DNA from: Manihot esculenta
Taxonomy: Eukaryota > Streptophyta > Magnoliopsida > Malpighiales > Euphorbiaceae
DNA length: 64,000 nt
Reading direction: 5' to 3'
Assembly: GCF_001659605.2 (NCBI RefSeq)
Contig: NC_035161.2
Location: 30,365,691-30,429,690 of the forward strand
Part shown: in pieces, positions 50,463 through 63,025 of the stretch
How positions within the stretch are numbered: position 1 is the stretch's first letter
Layout: each line of letters opens with the position of its first letter
The notes under the pieces: generated by a model
Database searches by the model: none
Seen by the model: the letters and a program-made list of their open reading frames with translations, nothing else
Told to the model about the DNA's origin: nothing
Program-made: the position numbers and the translations under genes

Positions 50463-51090
50463 TCAGTTATGTTTAGGAATATGGTGTTTAGGTCCATGAT
50501 AATCGTCACCAAAAGCTACAAAACCAGCCTCTTTCAACTTCTTCTTCTTCTTTCTCTTCTTAGTACTAGCAGTTTGCTCTCCAAATATATATTTTACTCT
50601 CAAATTTCCCTTTACTTCAAAGTTACATTTGACATCAGAGCAGTTTGCACCTGAAATATCCTTTGAAGCTCCTCCATGAAAAGCACTTGGCTCTTTCTCA
50701 AATTTTCTCCTCATTAGAACTTCATGAGCCACCATTTTCCTTCCTCCTACTCCAAGCTTCCTTGTGCTGGTAGTGGCGAAACCATCAACAAGTTCCTGTA
50801 TTTTTGTGCTCAACTGGTCAGTAATCAACACAAGAATCAGCAAAACTATGCCATAAGAGAATCAAGAAGACAAATACCTTATATTCAGGAATCACAAGCT
50901 TATCTTTGCCATTTTCCCAGTCTGCATAAAAGATCAAATTTTTTTGGCACAATTTCTATTAACTAATCACTTTAAGCATATAAGAAAGAAACATACCTTG
51001 CTGATGAGCATGAACACAAGAGTAGTCTCTAATGGCATTCAAGAGAAAGAGAAGCCCGAGTACTAAACTTATAAATCTTATGTCCACCAT
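50463..51090 (-). CDS. Root meristem growth factor / GOLVEN (RGF/GLV/CLEL) peptide precursor, cassette A
   Basis: Secreted peptide-hormone precursor of 156 residues. Minus-strand exons: 51090-50997, 50921-50878, 50795-50463. Exon 1 encodes a signal peptide (MVDIRFISLVLGLLFLLNA, cleavage probably shortly after). Exon 2 is a short linker. Exon 3 is a variable basic region (KKRKKKKKLKEAG) ending with DYHGPKHHIPKHN directly before the stop, matching the RGF/GLV mature peptide pattern DY-x2-P-x3-PP-x-HN. The DY is the usual tyrosine-sulfation site. Isoleucine replaces the first proline of the usual PP pair. Such peptides are perceived by RGFR/RGI kinases and control root meristem activity and gravitropism. 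Confidence 0.82.
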
Positions 51091-53060
51091 CTCTTCTTGC
51101 TTTTTCTTGGTTGTGGGGTTGTCTAAATTTCATCAACTGCAAAAGCGAAGAACATTGAAGAAACGTAAAGAGGGTTTTATAGAGTGTTTGATACACAAGT
51201 CAAAGCTAGGGTTCCAACACCTGCATCGTCTTCCAGAATAAAATAAATATTACTTCCTGACACTGCATGCAGAACTGGGAAAACTCAAAATTTTCCTTTA
51301 AAGAAATGAAAAATTAGAGGAACCCTTGTTTGAACGTGGTCGTCTAACCATGCATTAGGATTGAGGCCAGCCACTAGATTAATTTTTCATAGAGAAATGT
51401 TGATGTTTTGGGCCTATCTATGACTATGCATATGCAAAGGAAAACGTTATCTATCATGTTGTTTATTAATTAATTGGTCTGATATCGTCAAGAGGCTTTT
51501 TTGTTTTGCGTTAAAATTTAGAATTGGCAGAGTCTTGCTTTGTTTGGATTAGAATCGGAGAGAAAAGAAAAGAGAGAAAAAAAATATATATTTTTTTCTC
51601 TTTTAAAACTCTATTCAAATAATGAAAGGAAATTAAATTTTTACTTTTTCATTTTTCTTCTTTAATTTCTTTTCTATATAATTAAGATTAAGAATTAAAA
51701 AAAAAAAAGCACACATGTATTGATGTAAGAGAAAAATAAATTAAAAAATATTAAGGAGGACCACATTGCAGGCTACAGAATAGAGGTAGTTTTATTCATG
51801 AGATTTTTTTTATTATGATTATTTTTGGGTGCCATTTTCTAATGAAACTTGTGAACAGTAGCTGGCCAACTGGCTTCAGTTTGTGGTTGGCATGAATCTG
51901 GTCAAGATATCTCTGTATCTTTCTTGAACAAAAAGACATACTCTATATATCTTAACCACTGTATATATATTAAAGAGATAAATATAAAAAATTACTGTAT
52001 AATTTTTTCAATTGGTTTGTAATATCAATTTTAGGTTAATATGAAATTTAAAAATTATTATTATTTACAAATCGCACAATATTATTAGTTATTATTTAAA
52101 TATAAAATTAAATTATATTTATAAATTAAACTACATATATTAAAATAAAAATTCGATAAAATCACTGTATTTTAAAATAAAAAATTAATAAAAGTTCATA
52201 TCATCACTTTTTAAAGAGTTCTGTATATGATAATAATAGAAATTAATGATGTATATAGATATTCTGAATTTAAGAGACGATTTTCATGAATGAAAATTTT
52301 GTTAGGTAAAAAGAGGGGAGGGGTTATGAGAAAGAGGGGGGGGTGGTGGTTGTAGTTCCCAAAGAGGCATGCATGAAATTAAGAGCTAAAGGGAACATGG
52401 TCAAGTGATTTAATCACTGCTTGGATTTACATACATTATTAATGTTGAAGTTTAAAACACGAGGGATGTCGTCCAAACTAAGATTTGTTGCTAATTAATT
52501 ACTACATATCGTTAATTAAAAGAACTTTCTCTAATTTGAGAGAAACTCATGATTAATTATTTATCAATTATATTATTTACAGCACAATCCCTTGGACATG
52601 TATGGCTCCATTTACCAAAGTAATGTTTTCTTTTGAAAGTTATTTAATTAATTACAAATATCAAGAAGATTGATGATGTTGTTGTTGATGTGTAAGCTTT
52701 TTATAACTTGAGGCCAGAATGGAAAATCATGGCTGTCTTTGGATTATGTACACCTACTGTACGAAAATGGCCACCTTTCAATTTATGGTTATTGGAGATC
52801 ATAATCAATTGAATTAAGTTCATCAAACATGTGACTTAGGCTAAAAGCCTAAATTCTATACACATAGTAAATTATTAGTCTAAATAAAATATTAATTTTT
52901 TAATTATTGATTATATTTAAAGATTAATGAAAATATTATGTATGAAGAGGCTCAAAAGAATACGTACTCAATATAACGAGATTTTGTTTTGCCTCTTTTT
53001 AACGTTTAATTATTTAATTAAAAAATTAAAATTATTAATTTATTTGCCTTCTGAGTACAT
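51091..53060. other. AT-rich intergenic DNA upstream of the RGF/GLV locus
   Basis: No gene or recognisable element seen. Confidence 0.55.
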
Positions 53061-53068
53061 CTCCATTT

Positions 53069-53176
53069 TCAAGCTCTTTTGTACCCTAATCTATTGAGAA
53101 GAGGAGACAAAAATTGAGCAATCGTAGTTGCCGTCACCGCCGTTGTTGTCGCTGCCGCCACCGCTTTCATCTCCAT
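53069..53176 (-). CDS. Possible small ORF (35 codons), uncertain
   Basis: On the minus strand an isolated GC-rich island encodes MEMKAVAAATTTAVTATTIA and fifteen more residues ending LGYKRA. The start and stop both lie in copies of a 22-bp direct repeat (CATCTCCATTTCCAAGCTCTTT, about 53059 and 53169), so it may be an artefact of a trinucleotide-rich leader. No family recognised. Confidence 0.2.
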   Translation of the reverse strand: MEMKAVAAATTTAVTATTIAQFLSPLLNRLGYKRA

Positions 53177-54756
53177 TTCCAAGCTCTTTCAGAAACTGAA
53201 ACTGTAATACCTCCAAAGGAAACCAAAAACAACACAGATTCTAGATCAAAGAAAGCAGGAGTTTAGTAAGTAAAGAAGCTTCAAAAACGATGGAGATGTA
53301 GCCGTGTGCTGGATCTGGCATCAAAGGAAGCAAATCGGGTGATGTAGCAGAACTCTTTGTACACTTGGCTATTCAAAGACCAGATACTTAAAAGGTAGAG
53401 CATCGGTAATGTCACCAGAGATACAAATTCATCCTGGCAAGACTTCGGATATCTGCATTAAAATCCAAGAACAACTAGTTTACCTAGCTTTTCTTAGTTC
53501 TCTGATTCTTGCAGGGGTAAAAATGATCATTTCGTAGTTTCAAATATTGTTAATATTAAGTACATAATGACACAGAAAGGACTCGTATGAACAGTGAGCT
53601 GATAAACCAATCTACTCATCTAGAACTAGAAGAGCTTGGAATTTGCTCTTCAGCTTCAACTACTGCAGATAATAATTACAAGAATAAAAAGCTTATTAGA
53701 TCTTTTATATAATAAGCAAGGCCCAAAATCACGTGCGTGAAATCACATGATAAGGTCAAAATCACATGAGCTGCTTGGAGATTATAGAAGGAAACTCATT
53801 TGAAAATTGTTAAGTTATATAAGAAAAAGAAAACACCCATTTTCCATTTTGGCAAAATCAGGAAATAAAATATTTGTCAACCAAATATTTTATGCTAATT
53901 TATTTAATTTCTCTATACGCTAATTTTCCCCTTTATAATTAGTACACAAGGAACAAGCCCAAGACTGAAAATGGACAGTTTCATACCACAACCTAGCAAA
54001 AGAGCAAGAATATAAAACAGATCAGTCAATCGTTCAACACAATTTGAAAGGTAATCAGGCAACATCGACAGCCAAAATCAAGGAATCTAGGCAAGATGTT
54101 AAACTTTAATATAAATACTAAAACAATATATAAGAGAAAGACAGCAAATATCAACAACATAACAATGTCTAAGCAAAGCAACCACATCATTTAAACTAGG
54201 ATTGACAATTGCAAAATTACCACCATGAAGATAAAAATTACAAGCAAAAATAGTTCAAGTTGCATGATTTTCATGTTATGAACGTTTTCAGAAAATGTAA
54301 ATAAGCAGGAAATGGGGGAAAAAATTTCTTCTTACAAATTTCCCCAAGATATCAATATCCATTTAGCACATTCTCTAACAAGCCCATTCCTTGCCAAGTG
54401 ATCAGTGTAACAATGGTCAGTCCATGAGCATCACAGCCAGTTGATGCTCAATCCAATGCAGCACAGAGCCTTGGGACTAGGTGGTGATATCATTGACAGC
54501 ACATTTGCAAGTCTTGCTGACCTAACCTGCTTCTTAGTGCTGCACCAGTAATATCAATCCAGTGTGCAAAATTAAAGGAACTTGAATCAGTAGCAAGTAC
54601 ACTGGAGAAGAGAACCCTCGCAAATGTGCAAAAGAGAAAGAAGAGGAAGAGATGGAGAGAAGTAGAAAACACAAGACAAAGATGACACCTCAACTCCCTC
54701 ATGATCCACTGAATTACAATAGACTGATTGATGCCACAAACCACAAAATTGTCAGC
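53177..54756. other. Intergenic DNA and 3' UTR of the F-box gene
   Basis: The part from about 54400 is likely 3' UTR of the minus-strand F-box gene. The rest shows no gene or element. Confidence 0.5.
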
Positions 54757-56073
54757 CTAATAAATGGAAGCATCAAATCTTGGCTCGTAGAAACACACCT
54801 GACTGTTATATGACTGAAGGGCACACCCAGCAATCCAAGACCAAACCTTCTTATCTACATCATATAGAAGGTTCTTTCCCTGGTTCCAAGATGTGAAGCA
54901 GATCAAATTATCCTGTCCAAAGCACTCAAATCTCTCTGCTGATAACCTCAACAAAGCCCGAAAATACTTCGGTGGCATCCTGCTGATCTCCACCCACATA
55001 ACCTTTGTGTGATCCAACTCCCAAATTCTCATACTCTGAAGAGTACTATAGAGGCCAATTCTTCCAACTAGAAACAGTCGCTTCTGAGTTCCAGCCACCA
55101 AATAGCCGTCCAACAAAGACCGTGGGAACTTGGCTGGAATGTGTTCCCAGTAACCTGTGTCAAGCCGATACATCATCAAACCCAATGGTGAAAGAGTTTC
55201 CAGATACAATCTGGAGTCGCAGTATGCCATCTTTGAAGAACACAGATTGACTGCAGGCATTATTTGGTGGAGTGACCATCTGTCAAGCCTTGAATCATAC
55301 ACTTCAGTGGGCAATGACTTATCACCATAAATATCACTTGTGGCTATCACTTTAAAAAACCTATCTGTTCTATCAACAACCAATATCAATTGTCTTTGTT
55401 GATTATAATGCATGCTTGGCAATGTTCTCCAAGTTTGAGTGAGAGGATTACAAACTAAAGTTTTGAAAGTTAGCCCATCAAGCCCCGAAAAGCAAACAAG
55501 GCCCCCTGAAGAACCAACCAACCAAAATGCCCACTGTGGTAAAAATGTGAAAGGAATTCTGTACCAAGTTTTCAAAGGCAAGCTAAAAACTGAGCATTGT
55601 GGTGTCTGTGAATTTTTCCAAAATGTCAACAGACAAGGTCCATGAGATGGCACCTGTGAGTGAAATTTAAGAAAACTGCTGTCTTGAAGAATAGAATTCC
55701 ATCTTCTACAAACTGAACGGAGACGAAATATCATAAAAGGAGGAACCCTAGCCAAAATCTCATTCAGTAGATCTTCAGGCAACATTGCCCATATGTTATC
55801 CTCCATTTGAACGTCAGGGTAAACAGCTTTGACAAATGTAGCTGCTGTTTCCTCATCTAAACCCCGTGGTTTAGTCTTAATTGCCTTCTGCCTAGAAGGA
55901 CTGGTATTTCTTGATCCAACTCGGCCCAAAGGGCTTGTATTCCTGGATCCACCAATCCTAATCGGTGAAACTTGCCTTGGACAAGCATCATCATCGCGCA
56001 AACTCCCACTTTTTGACAACTTGGGACTAGATAGAGAAGATCCAGATTCAGATGATTCTCCAACACCATCCAT
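54757..56073 (-). CDS. F-box/kelch-repeat protein (At5g15710-like)
   Basis: Substrate-receptor subunit of an SCF ubiquitin ligase, 438 residues in a single coding exon. The N-terminus is a serine-rich low-complexity stretch with the twice-repeated GSRNTSP motif ([20 protein letters not shown] at the start). The F-box follows (about 97-142: [33 protein letters not shown]), then a beta-propeller of kelch type (for example [32 protein letters not shown]). The C-terminus ends [14 protein letters not shown]. Length and sequence agree closely with what I recall of the Arabidopsis protein. The substrate is unknown to me. A 5' UTR intron may exist upstream (56080-56500). Confidence 0.94.
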   Translation of the reverse strand: MDGVGESSESGSSLSSPKLSKSGSLRDDDACPRQVSPIRIGGSRNTSPLGRVGSRNTSPSRQKAIKTKPRGLDEETAATFVKAVYPDVQMEDNIWAMLPEDLLNEILARVPPFMIFRLRSVCRRWNSILQDSSFLKFHSQVPSHGPCLLTFWKNSQTPQCSVFSLPLKTWYRIPFTFLPQWAFWLVGSSGGLVCFSGLDGLTFKTLVCNPLTQTWRTLPSMHYNQQRQLILVVDRTDRFFKVIATSDIYGDKSLPTEVYDSRLDRWSLHQIMPAVNLCSSKMAYCDSRLYLETLSPLGLMMYRLDTGYWEHIPAKFPRSLLDGYLVAGTQKRLFLVGRIGLYSTLQSMRIWELDHTKVMWVEISRMPPKYFRALLRLSAERFECFGQDNLICFTSWNQGKNLLYDVDKKVWSWIAGCALQSYNSQVCFYEPRFDASIY

Positions 56074-57897
56074 ATTAATAAATTTTCAAAACCCTAATCC
56101 ACAAAACAGCAATAAAAATCTCAATATCCTAATTGCCACGTGAAAAGCCTTAACAAAATTCGAAATGCAAGCCCTAGTTCATGAATGCAAGCAAGAGATT
56201 AAAAAAAAAAAAAATTTCAAGCCCAGGTAAAAATTTTATGAATCAAGTAAAAAACCCATTAATCCAAACCCCAGAACTGAAGCAAAAAAATCTACCCCAG
56301 TTCAGATAACATTTCAGATCAAAACCCCCAGTATGCAGCGAGATCCAAAATTGACTATTTTGCAAAAGAGAAATCGATTGAAATAAACAGACATCATAAT
56401 ATTGAGCAGAGATCAATGCCAGAACATAAAGATGGAAGCTTGAGGGTGAGTGACTTAGAAGTCATTACCTTCGGATTGAAGAATTACGAATTCCTCCTGG
56501 TGAGGAAGATGAACAGCTTGTCAGAGCAAAGAAGTAAAATTTAAAAAAATCCTGACATAAAAATGGAAGAAGCAACCTAACCTCAGAGCTATTTTGTTTT
56601 GTCACTATTTGGGAAATGGTCTTGTGGGTGTAATCTGGTAAAAAAGCTATGTAATTGTGTGACACATTAGATCAAATGAACACTGGTTCAAAACCTGAGG
56701 TAGATAATGAGACCATGACCCTTAGATTTATTGCCAAAATGGCAATGTATACCTGGCCCACTAATGCTGGAAGATGGGTTGCCAGAGATTGTTTTCCTAT
56801 TATTCTTAACAAATTTTAAAAATTTGAATTACTATAAACTAAAACAGACACTAAATCATAAATTTAATAAAAATTACTAAATTTAAATTTCTGATTTTTA
56901 TCCTATAATGTATAATTATATGTATGTTTAGGGCACTGGGGGTGTTGGTGTGATTGGGCTCCACTAATGCTTGTAGTTGTAGAGGTTGATGGTTGAGGCT
57001 AAATAAATAAAGAGAGCAGATATCAGAAAATGGGTCTACCAAAAATGCATCTTCAAGTCCAAGTCTGACATCAAAATTGAACTCCCAACCGATATGTGAT
57101 TCATTGGCTTGGACTAAGAAAAGTGAAAAGCAATTGTGAATTTGTTCAATTTCATACTAAAATAAATTTGCTTTGAAATTTTATTATAAGTAAAAAAATT
57201 TTGTATTTTTTATTTAAAAAAATATTAAAAAATTATTTAATAATTTTATCGATTTTTTACATATAATATCTATAATTAAATTTACATTAAAATAGTAGAT
57301 TAATAAATAGTAATAATTTTTAAATTTTATAAATAAATATTAATATAAAATTATATTACAAAATATTAATTTAATATAAGTTAAACTATAAATTTTGAAG
57401 ATAAAAATTAATTCATATGTCTGTTATTTATGATTTTATTTTTATTTTTTTTTCCTCTGGGTTTAATTAAAAATAAAAAAAATAAAAACTAGTATGCTAA
57501 TTTTCTCATCTTCATTACATCTGCCACCTCAATACTATCCACCCTGCAAGGACACGTGTCTTCTTATCACGCCATACCCATCTTCAACAATTTTTTGTTT
57601 TTTTACAATTAAAATGACACGTGCTCTCTTCCCTTTCTTCGCCGGAATTTCCTCTCCTTCTCGCCTCCTTCTGCTCTTTTTTTTTTTTTTTTCTTCCTTC
57701 GTTTCTCTTCGCCACCACAGCCAAACCCTAGGATCCAAATTAGCGAATTTTTCCTTCGGTTTCTTTCCTCCCTAATAAACACCCCTGGAAGGCCACCGCC
57801 TCTCCCCCTCTACCCCTTTCTCCAGCTTTTCATTCGTTTGGGTTTTCGTTATGCGATCATTTTGATTAGCATTTTGTAATTTTGTGCTGATTTGGGG
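56074..57897. other. Divergent promoter region between the F-box and ABHD17-like genes
   Basis: F-box 5' leader on the left, AT-rich centre (56800-57490). On the right is a CT-rich leader with a T tract (about 57677-57692) and an AAACCCTA telo-box-like sequence (57723-57730) before the ABHD17-like gene. No other gene seen. Confidence 0.5.
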
Positions 57898-60800
57898 ATG
57901 GGGACGGTGACGTCAACGATGGCGGCGAAATTCGCGTTCTTCCCGCCGACTCCGCCGTGTTACCAGGTGGCGATGGATGAGGCCAGTGGGAAGCTGATGA
58001 TGATGGAGATGGGGACCAGAGAAAATGTCGACATTTTGAAGCTGGATACCAAGAGAGGGAATCGGGTGGTGGCGGTGTATTTTAAGAATCCTGCGGCTTC
58101 CCTAACTCTGCTTTACTCCCATGGCAACGCGGCCGATCTGGGGCAGATGTTTGATTTGTTTAATGAGCTCAGCTTGCATCTTCGGGTCAACTTGATGGGG
58201 TTAGTCCCAGTCACTGCAAATTCAAACGTTTTATCTCTATCATTATTATTATTTTGAACATTGACTGGGTCTGTTTTTTAAATTTTGAAGTGGTTGCTGC
58301 TTGTTTATGTAGGTATGATTATAGTGGGTATGGACAGTCCAGTGGAAAGGTATACGATTTGATTATTTTTCTTATTTTGTTGGGTTTGATTCGTCTCCCT
58401 ACTTAGAAAGTATGAAATTTTATATTCATTGTATTCTTTCCCTTTCTAATGACTTCAGGTTTGAAATGGTCAGCTCAATGCTTGTACTAAGAGCAGTTTG
58501 ATTTGATCAATTTGAAGAATTGTAATTTCGTTTCTTGTCTTGCTTTTCTTCGTAAAAAGAAAAAAAATGCAGTAGATTTAGTTATATTTCATCAAGTGTA
58601 GAAGTGCTCTTATTTAGTTATTTAATAGATCAGAAGCCAAAACTATATAGATGTTTAGCCATTACGTATTAGTGGTTTATCAGTTGTAGAATCTAAAGCA
58701 CTATTTTCCTAAGCTATTTAGTCCTTAGCAATTGTCTCTGTATATTGTTAACAAAAAGGAGCGTCTGATTCAAGGAACTGCAAATGGACTTTTTTTTTTT
58801 TTTTTTTTTTTAATAAAGCTTTATGCTTTGGCGCTTTCTAGATTTTAGCTTAATATTTTTATCTTTCTCATCCCTTTTGTGCAGCCAAGTGAGCAGAATA
58901 CTTATGCTGACATAGAAGCTGCATATAGGTGCCTGGAAGAAAGATATGGGGTGAAGGAAGAAGATGTCATCCTATATGGACAATCAGTTGGAAGTGGACC
59001 TACTCTAGACTTAGCAGCTCGATTGATGAACTTGAGGGCTGTGATTCTACATAGCCCAATTGCATCTGGCTTTCGTGTAATGTATCCTGTGAAGCGAACA
59101 TATTGGTTTGATATATACAAGGTACCTTTCTTTGTTACCAAGTATTCAAATGCAGTTTCCTGATGTCTTACATGTTTTTAATGTTTGAGAAATGAACTAT
59201 ATGCTAACAGTGCTTTGCTTTTATATTGTGCAGAATATTGATAAGATGCCAATGGTCAACTGTCCAGTACTGGTAATCCATGTAAGTATAGTTCTTCTTC
59301 TTCTTTTTTTTTTCCCTCTGAGATCAATGGTTCAAGTCTGTTATATTTCTAAAGTATTGCTTACCAATGTAGTGCTTTCATTTACTTGCTCACATTTTGT
59401 GGGAAATGCCCATCAATGTACTTGGTGAAGCTTAGAGAACCCAGTTTAGTCACTTTTATGAAGTGAAATTGGCATTTTTCTGTGATGCATTTATGAAGTT
59501 TAACATGAGAAACCAGTCTTGGATCAAAATTCTGAATTCTGAACTTTGTGAACAGTTTGCTTTGCATGCTTTCTGAGTATTACTATTTCTGCTTTCCAGT
59601 CACTGCCGTGGTAATGCGTCCTAGGCAAGGGTACCAATTATGTGGGTTTTGTGTGAGACAAAGGAAATCATGTAGCAAGTTATGCTTTATTGGAGTTAGT
59701 TTAGTTGAGCGCTTTTGAGATATCATTAGTTTATGTTGTTTACCTGGTGAAAGACCAATAAAACTTGGTGAAAATAAAAGCACCAGCAATATCATAGGAA
59801 GAACTTGACTATTTATGTATTGCCACATGGAATTAAGAGTACTAGGTATTTCATTATTTAACTTGGATCAAAATAGAATATAGCAGTAATGGTTTCAAAT
59901 GGTAGTATCCTGAGAATGCAGGGGAAAGAAAAAAAAACTTGTCTTTTTTCCTTTAACTTGTTTTCACATAACATTTTTTTTGTGATGATTTGGGCAAGAT
60001 GAGTTGCCACATTTATGCAACAAGAGATGATCAGGAGTAGACTCATCAGAGAAATCCATTCTGCTTGCAAATATGTACATTGTAATTGACCTTCATTTTC
60101 TGCTCTGAACATTAGTTGGTAGCTAACCTTGAAACATTTTCAATTTGTTATTTTCCAACTAGATAGTATAACATAAGCAAATTGGAACATTGAGGGAGGT
60201 TGCAAAATCCAACCAAGTAAACATGTTAATAAGCACTAGTTCCTCACTAAAATTAGCTATTTAATGCATTATTAAGGCTTTCATTTATCAACAGTGTTAC
60301 CTGGTTGTCATTTTACTATAGTATGAACCTTATACACCAGAACTTTTACTGCATGCAGGATACAACTAACAGTGAAGGATATCTTTAGTAAGGCTTAAAT
60401 GTTTTAAGATTGCGGTGTGCATGCCCATATTACCTTTAGAATGTGTTGATGTTAGTTACAATGATAAGTTATGATTCTTTCTTCATGAACGAGTTAAACC
60501 ATTGTATTTTTCTACCCAATATATTTTGATAACTTTTCAGGTCTATGCTTAATTGTTGGGCTGTTTTTATGCCTTTCTCAGGGAACTGCTGATGATGTTG
60601 TAGATTGGTCCCATGGTAAGCAGCTTTGGGACCTTTGTAAAGAGAAATACGAACCATTATGGGTGAAGGGAGGCAATCATTGTGACTTGGAGCTTTACCC
60701 ACAATACATCAAACACCTCAAGAAGTTTGTATCAGCCGTTGAAAAATCACCACAACTTAGAAATGGACCTGGGCCTGTTGCAGATCAAATGGAGACTCCT

Positions 60801-61177
60801 CGGAAGAGCACAGACTGTAGAGAGACTTATACACCAAACATGGATCAAAAAGAGAAGTTTACACTGAATACTGAGCAAAGAGAAAAGCCCAGGGTAAGCA
60901 CAGACTGTAGAGAGAAACCAAGAGCAAGCATAGATAGGAGAGAGAAATCAAGGAAGAGTATAGACTGTCCTGAGAAAGAGAATCATATCTCAGATCAGCC
61001 TGAGAAAGCAAGGAACAGCATTGATCGGTAAGTTGGCTGTTGTTGTCTTTGTTTGCTCGCTTTATTATTGCTAATTTAGTGGCACATGTCAATTATGGTG
61101 GCAGCTTTGGAGACATGATAAGATCAGTACAATTATGCAATATTGCTTGTTTCAAACCTGCCACAAAAGCTCTCTGA
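57898..61177 (+). CDS. ABHD17: Alpha/beta hydrolase, plant ABHD17-like
   Basis: Serine hydrolase of the ABHD17 family, whose animal members remove palmitate from membrane proteins; the plant substrates are not known to me. Six coding exons: 57898-58199, 58313-58349, 58885-59121, 59234-59281, 60582-61027, 61105-61177, giving 380 residues. The protein begins [20 protein letters not shown]. Catalytic elements: [12 protein letters not shown] (oxyanion-loop HGN), [14 protein letters not shown], nucleophile elbow GQSVGS, acid in [12 protein letters not shown] and histidine in GGNHCDLE. After the hydrolase core is a tail of degenerate repeats of the type REK(P/S)R-x-S-(T/I)D. It closes with a conserved end ([19 protein letters not shown]) encoded by the last exon. 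The N-terminal cysteine cluster that anchors animal ABHD17 is absent. A TTG GGG precedes the true ATG at 57898. Confidence 0.93.
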
Positions 61178-62992
61178 AGAAAACGAAGAGTAAATCAAAG
61201 GATTCACTGATTCAGGTTGTCTTTTACTTCAGTTATTTTATTGGGTTGATAGTTTTATTTTGATATAGAATTTTCCAGAGAGAAATATGAAATTACTTTA
61301 ACCAAGTGTCCCATCTCATTCACCGTGAGAGTGTGCGAGTGTGTTTCTAGTGTTGGAATGCACTGAAACTCATTTGGGAAACTGACTTCTTTGTTGTACA
61401 GGAACTGATCTCGGCAGATTCAATATGCAAAATCTCGAAAAGCTTCCAGTTATTTATTTATTTATTTATTTTATTGAGATGGGACGGTGGATGCAGGAGG
61501 TTGAACCCCAAACATTTGACCTCATTATGCAGCTTCTCTTTTTAACATATTCTGAAAGGAATTTTTGTTAGACTTGTCATTCTCCAGCCGTCCTGTTCTT
61601 CCCTACTCTCTAGGCAACCTTTTCTCTGTGGAGTGATATTCACTAGTTGATGTGAAGTGAAAATGTGTCAAGTCTACAGAAGGAGCGGTTCAAGTTGCTG
61701 AGAAGCAAGGCTCCATGGCACCGTGTAGCTAAAATGCCCTTAGGCTTTTCTCGAGGTTAACAGGACGATTTGCTTTGACCATTCCTGCATGAATTGCGCC
61801 TTTGTAATTGATATTTTATCCTCCTCTGCTTTCTGTCGCACATACTCGTAAGAATTAAATTTGATCATACAGATTCACGGTGTTGATTAAATTGTGATTG
61901 GTCTCTCAATTCTTGTACATTTCATTATAAAAAATAAAAAGGGTTTGTCATGAGGCGACTAGCTCAATTGTTTGAGTGCCTTGTCAATTTTAGAAGGTTT
62001 TATACTTCTAAACAATAAAAAAAGGAATGCAGGTTAAAGTAGGAAGCTGTCTTTTTTTGGTCATTAGGTATTTGGGGAGAAGTGGAATGTGATTTAGGGA
62101 GGAAATAATTTGAAGTTTATGCATTACATCATATTAATGTTTTTGTAAGATAACAATGACTTTCAACAATAATATTTAATTTACTTGTGCTGCTGTGGTT
62201 GCACTTTATGGAAGGCTATAAGCCTCCAAAAAAACTCGAGTTATCTTTGATGTCCAATTACTCTGTCAGAAAAGTTCTAATCATTTTTTTTCCTCTGTTC
62301 TTAGGATTGTGCAGTTCAATTTTCAGTTAATTATCTAAGATTCCAAAACGAATTAAATTTAATGTTTAAGTTATTTGATATTTAGTTCTAATTCAACTCA
62401 ATTATTTAGTGTTTCAGATTTGGGTTAAATTTAATTCTTAAAATAATTTTCTAAAAATTTATATCTAAATTACCATTCGAACTTTAAAATTAATAATTAA
62501 TGCGTAATATATTTAACTACTTTTATGTATATAAATAACTAAATAAAAAAAATGTATATAGATAATAAAAGCTATAAGAGATTATTAAAATTATTAAAAC
62601 AATAAAAAAAATCAATATATTATGTAATCCAGTTAATAATATATATATTATGTTCTCACACTTTACTATCTTAATTTGTAAGTATAATTTATTTATTCAC
62701 TTTCATAATCACTGTAATGATTCAGTATAATTATTTTCAGCCAAGAAAATAAAACATAAAAACTGACAGGTAACCTAGAGATTGTGAATCAATTTAAAAT
62801 GTCATCGTCATCCTTCAATTGCATAACAATTTTATTACAGATTGAACTCATAAACCATGCAATAATTTGACCCCTAAAATCCAAGCCAGCCAGCCATCCA
62901 CATGCATGCGATGTGAGGTTTCACGCTTCGCTAGATGAATAGAATTCATTGAATATGCTAACCTTAAAAACACAATAAAGAAATACGAAGGT

Positions 62993-63025
<33 letters not shown>

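Noticed and set aside
57892..57897. Upstream start of the ABHD17-like protein at 57892
   Set aside because: The codon there is TTG; the first ATG is at 57898 and matches the expected N-terminus MGTVTS.
61960..62020. tRNA or SINE-like box A (GACTAGCTCAATTG)
   Set aside because: No matching box B or acceptor stem follows at the right distance.
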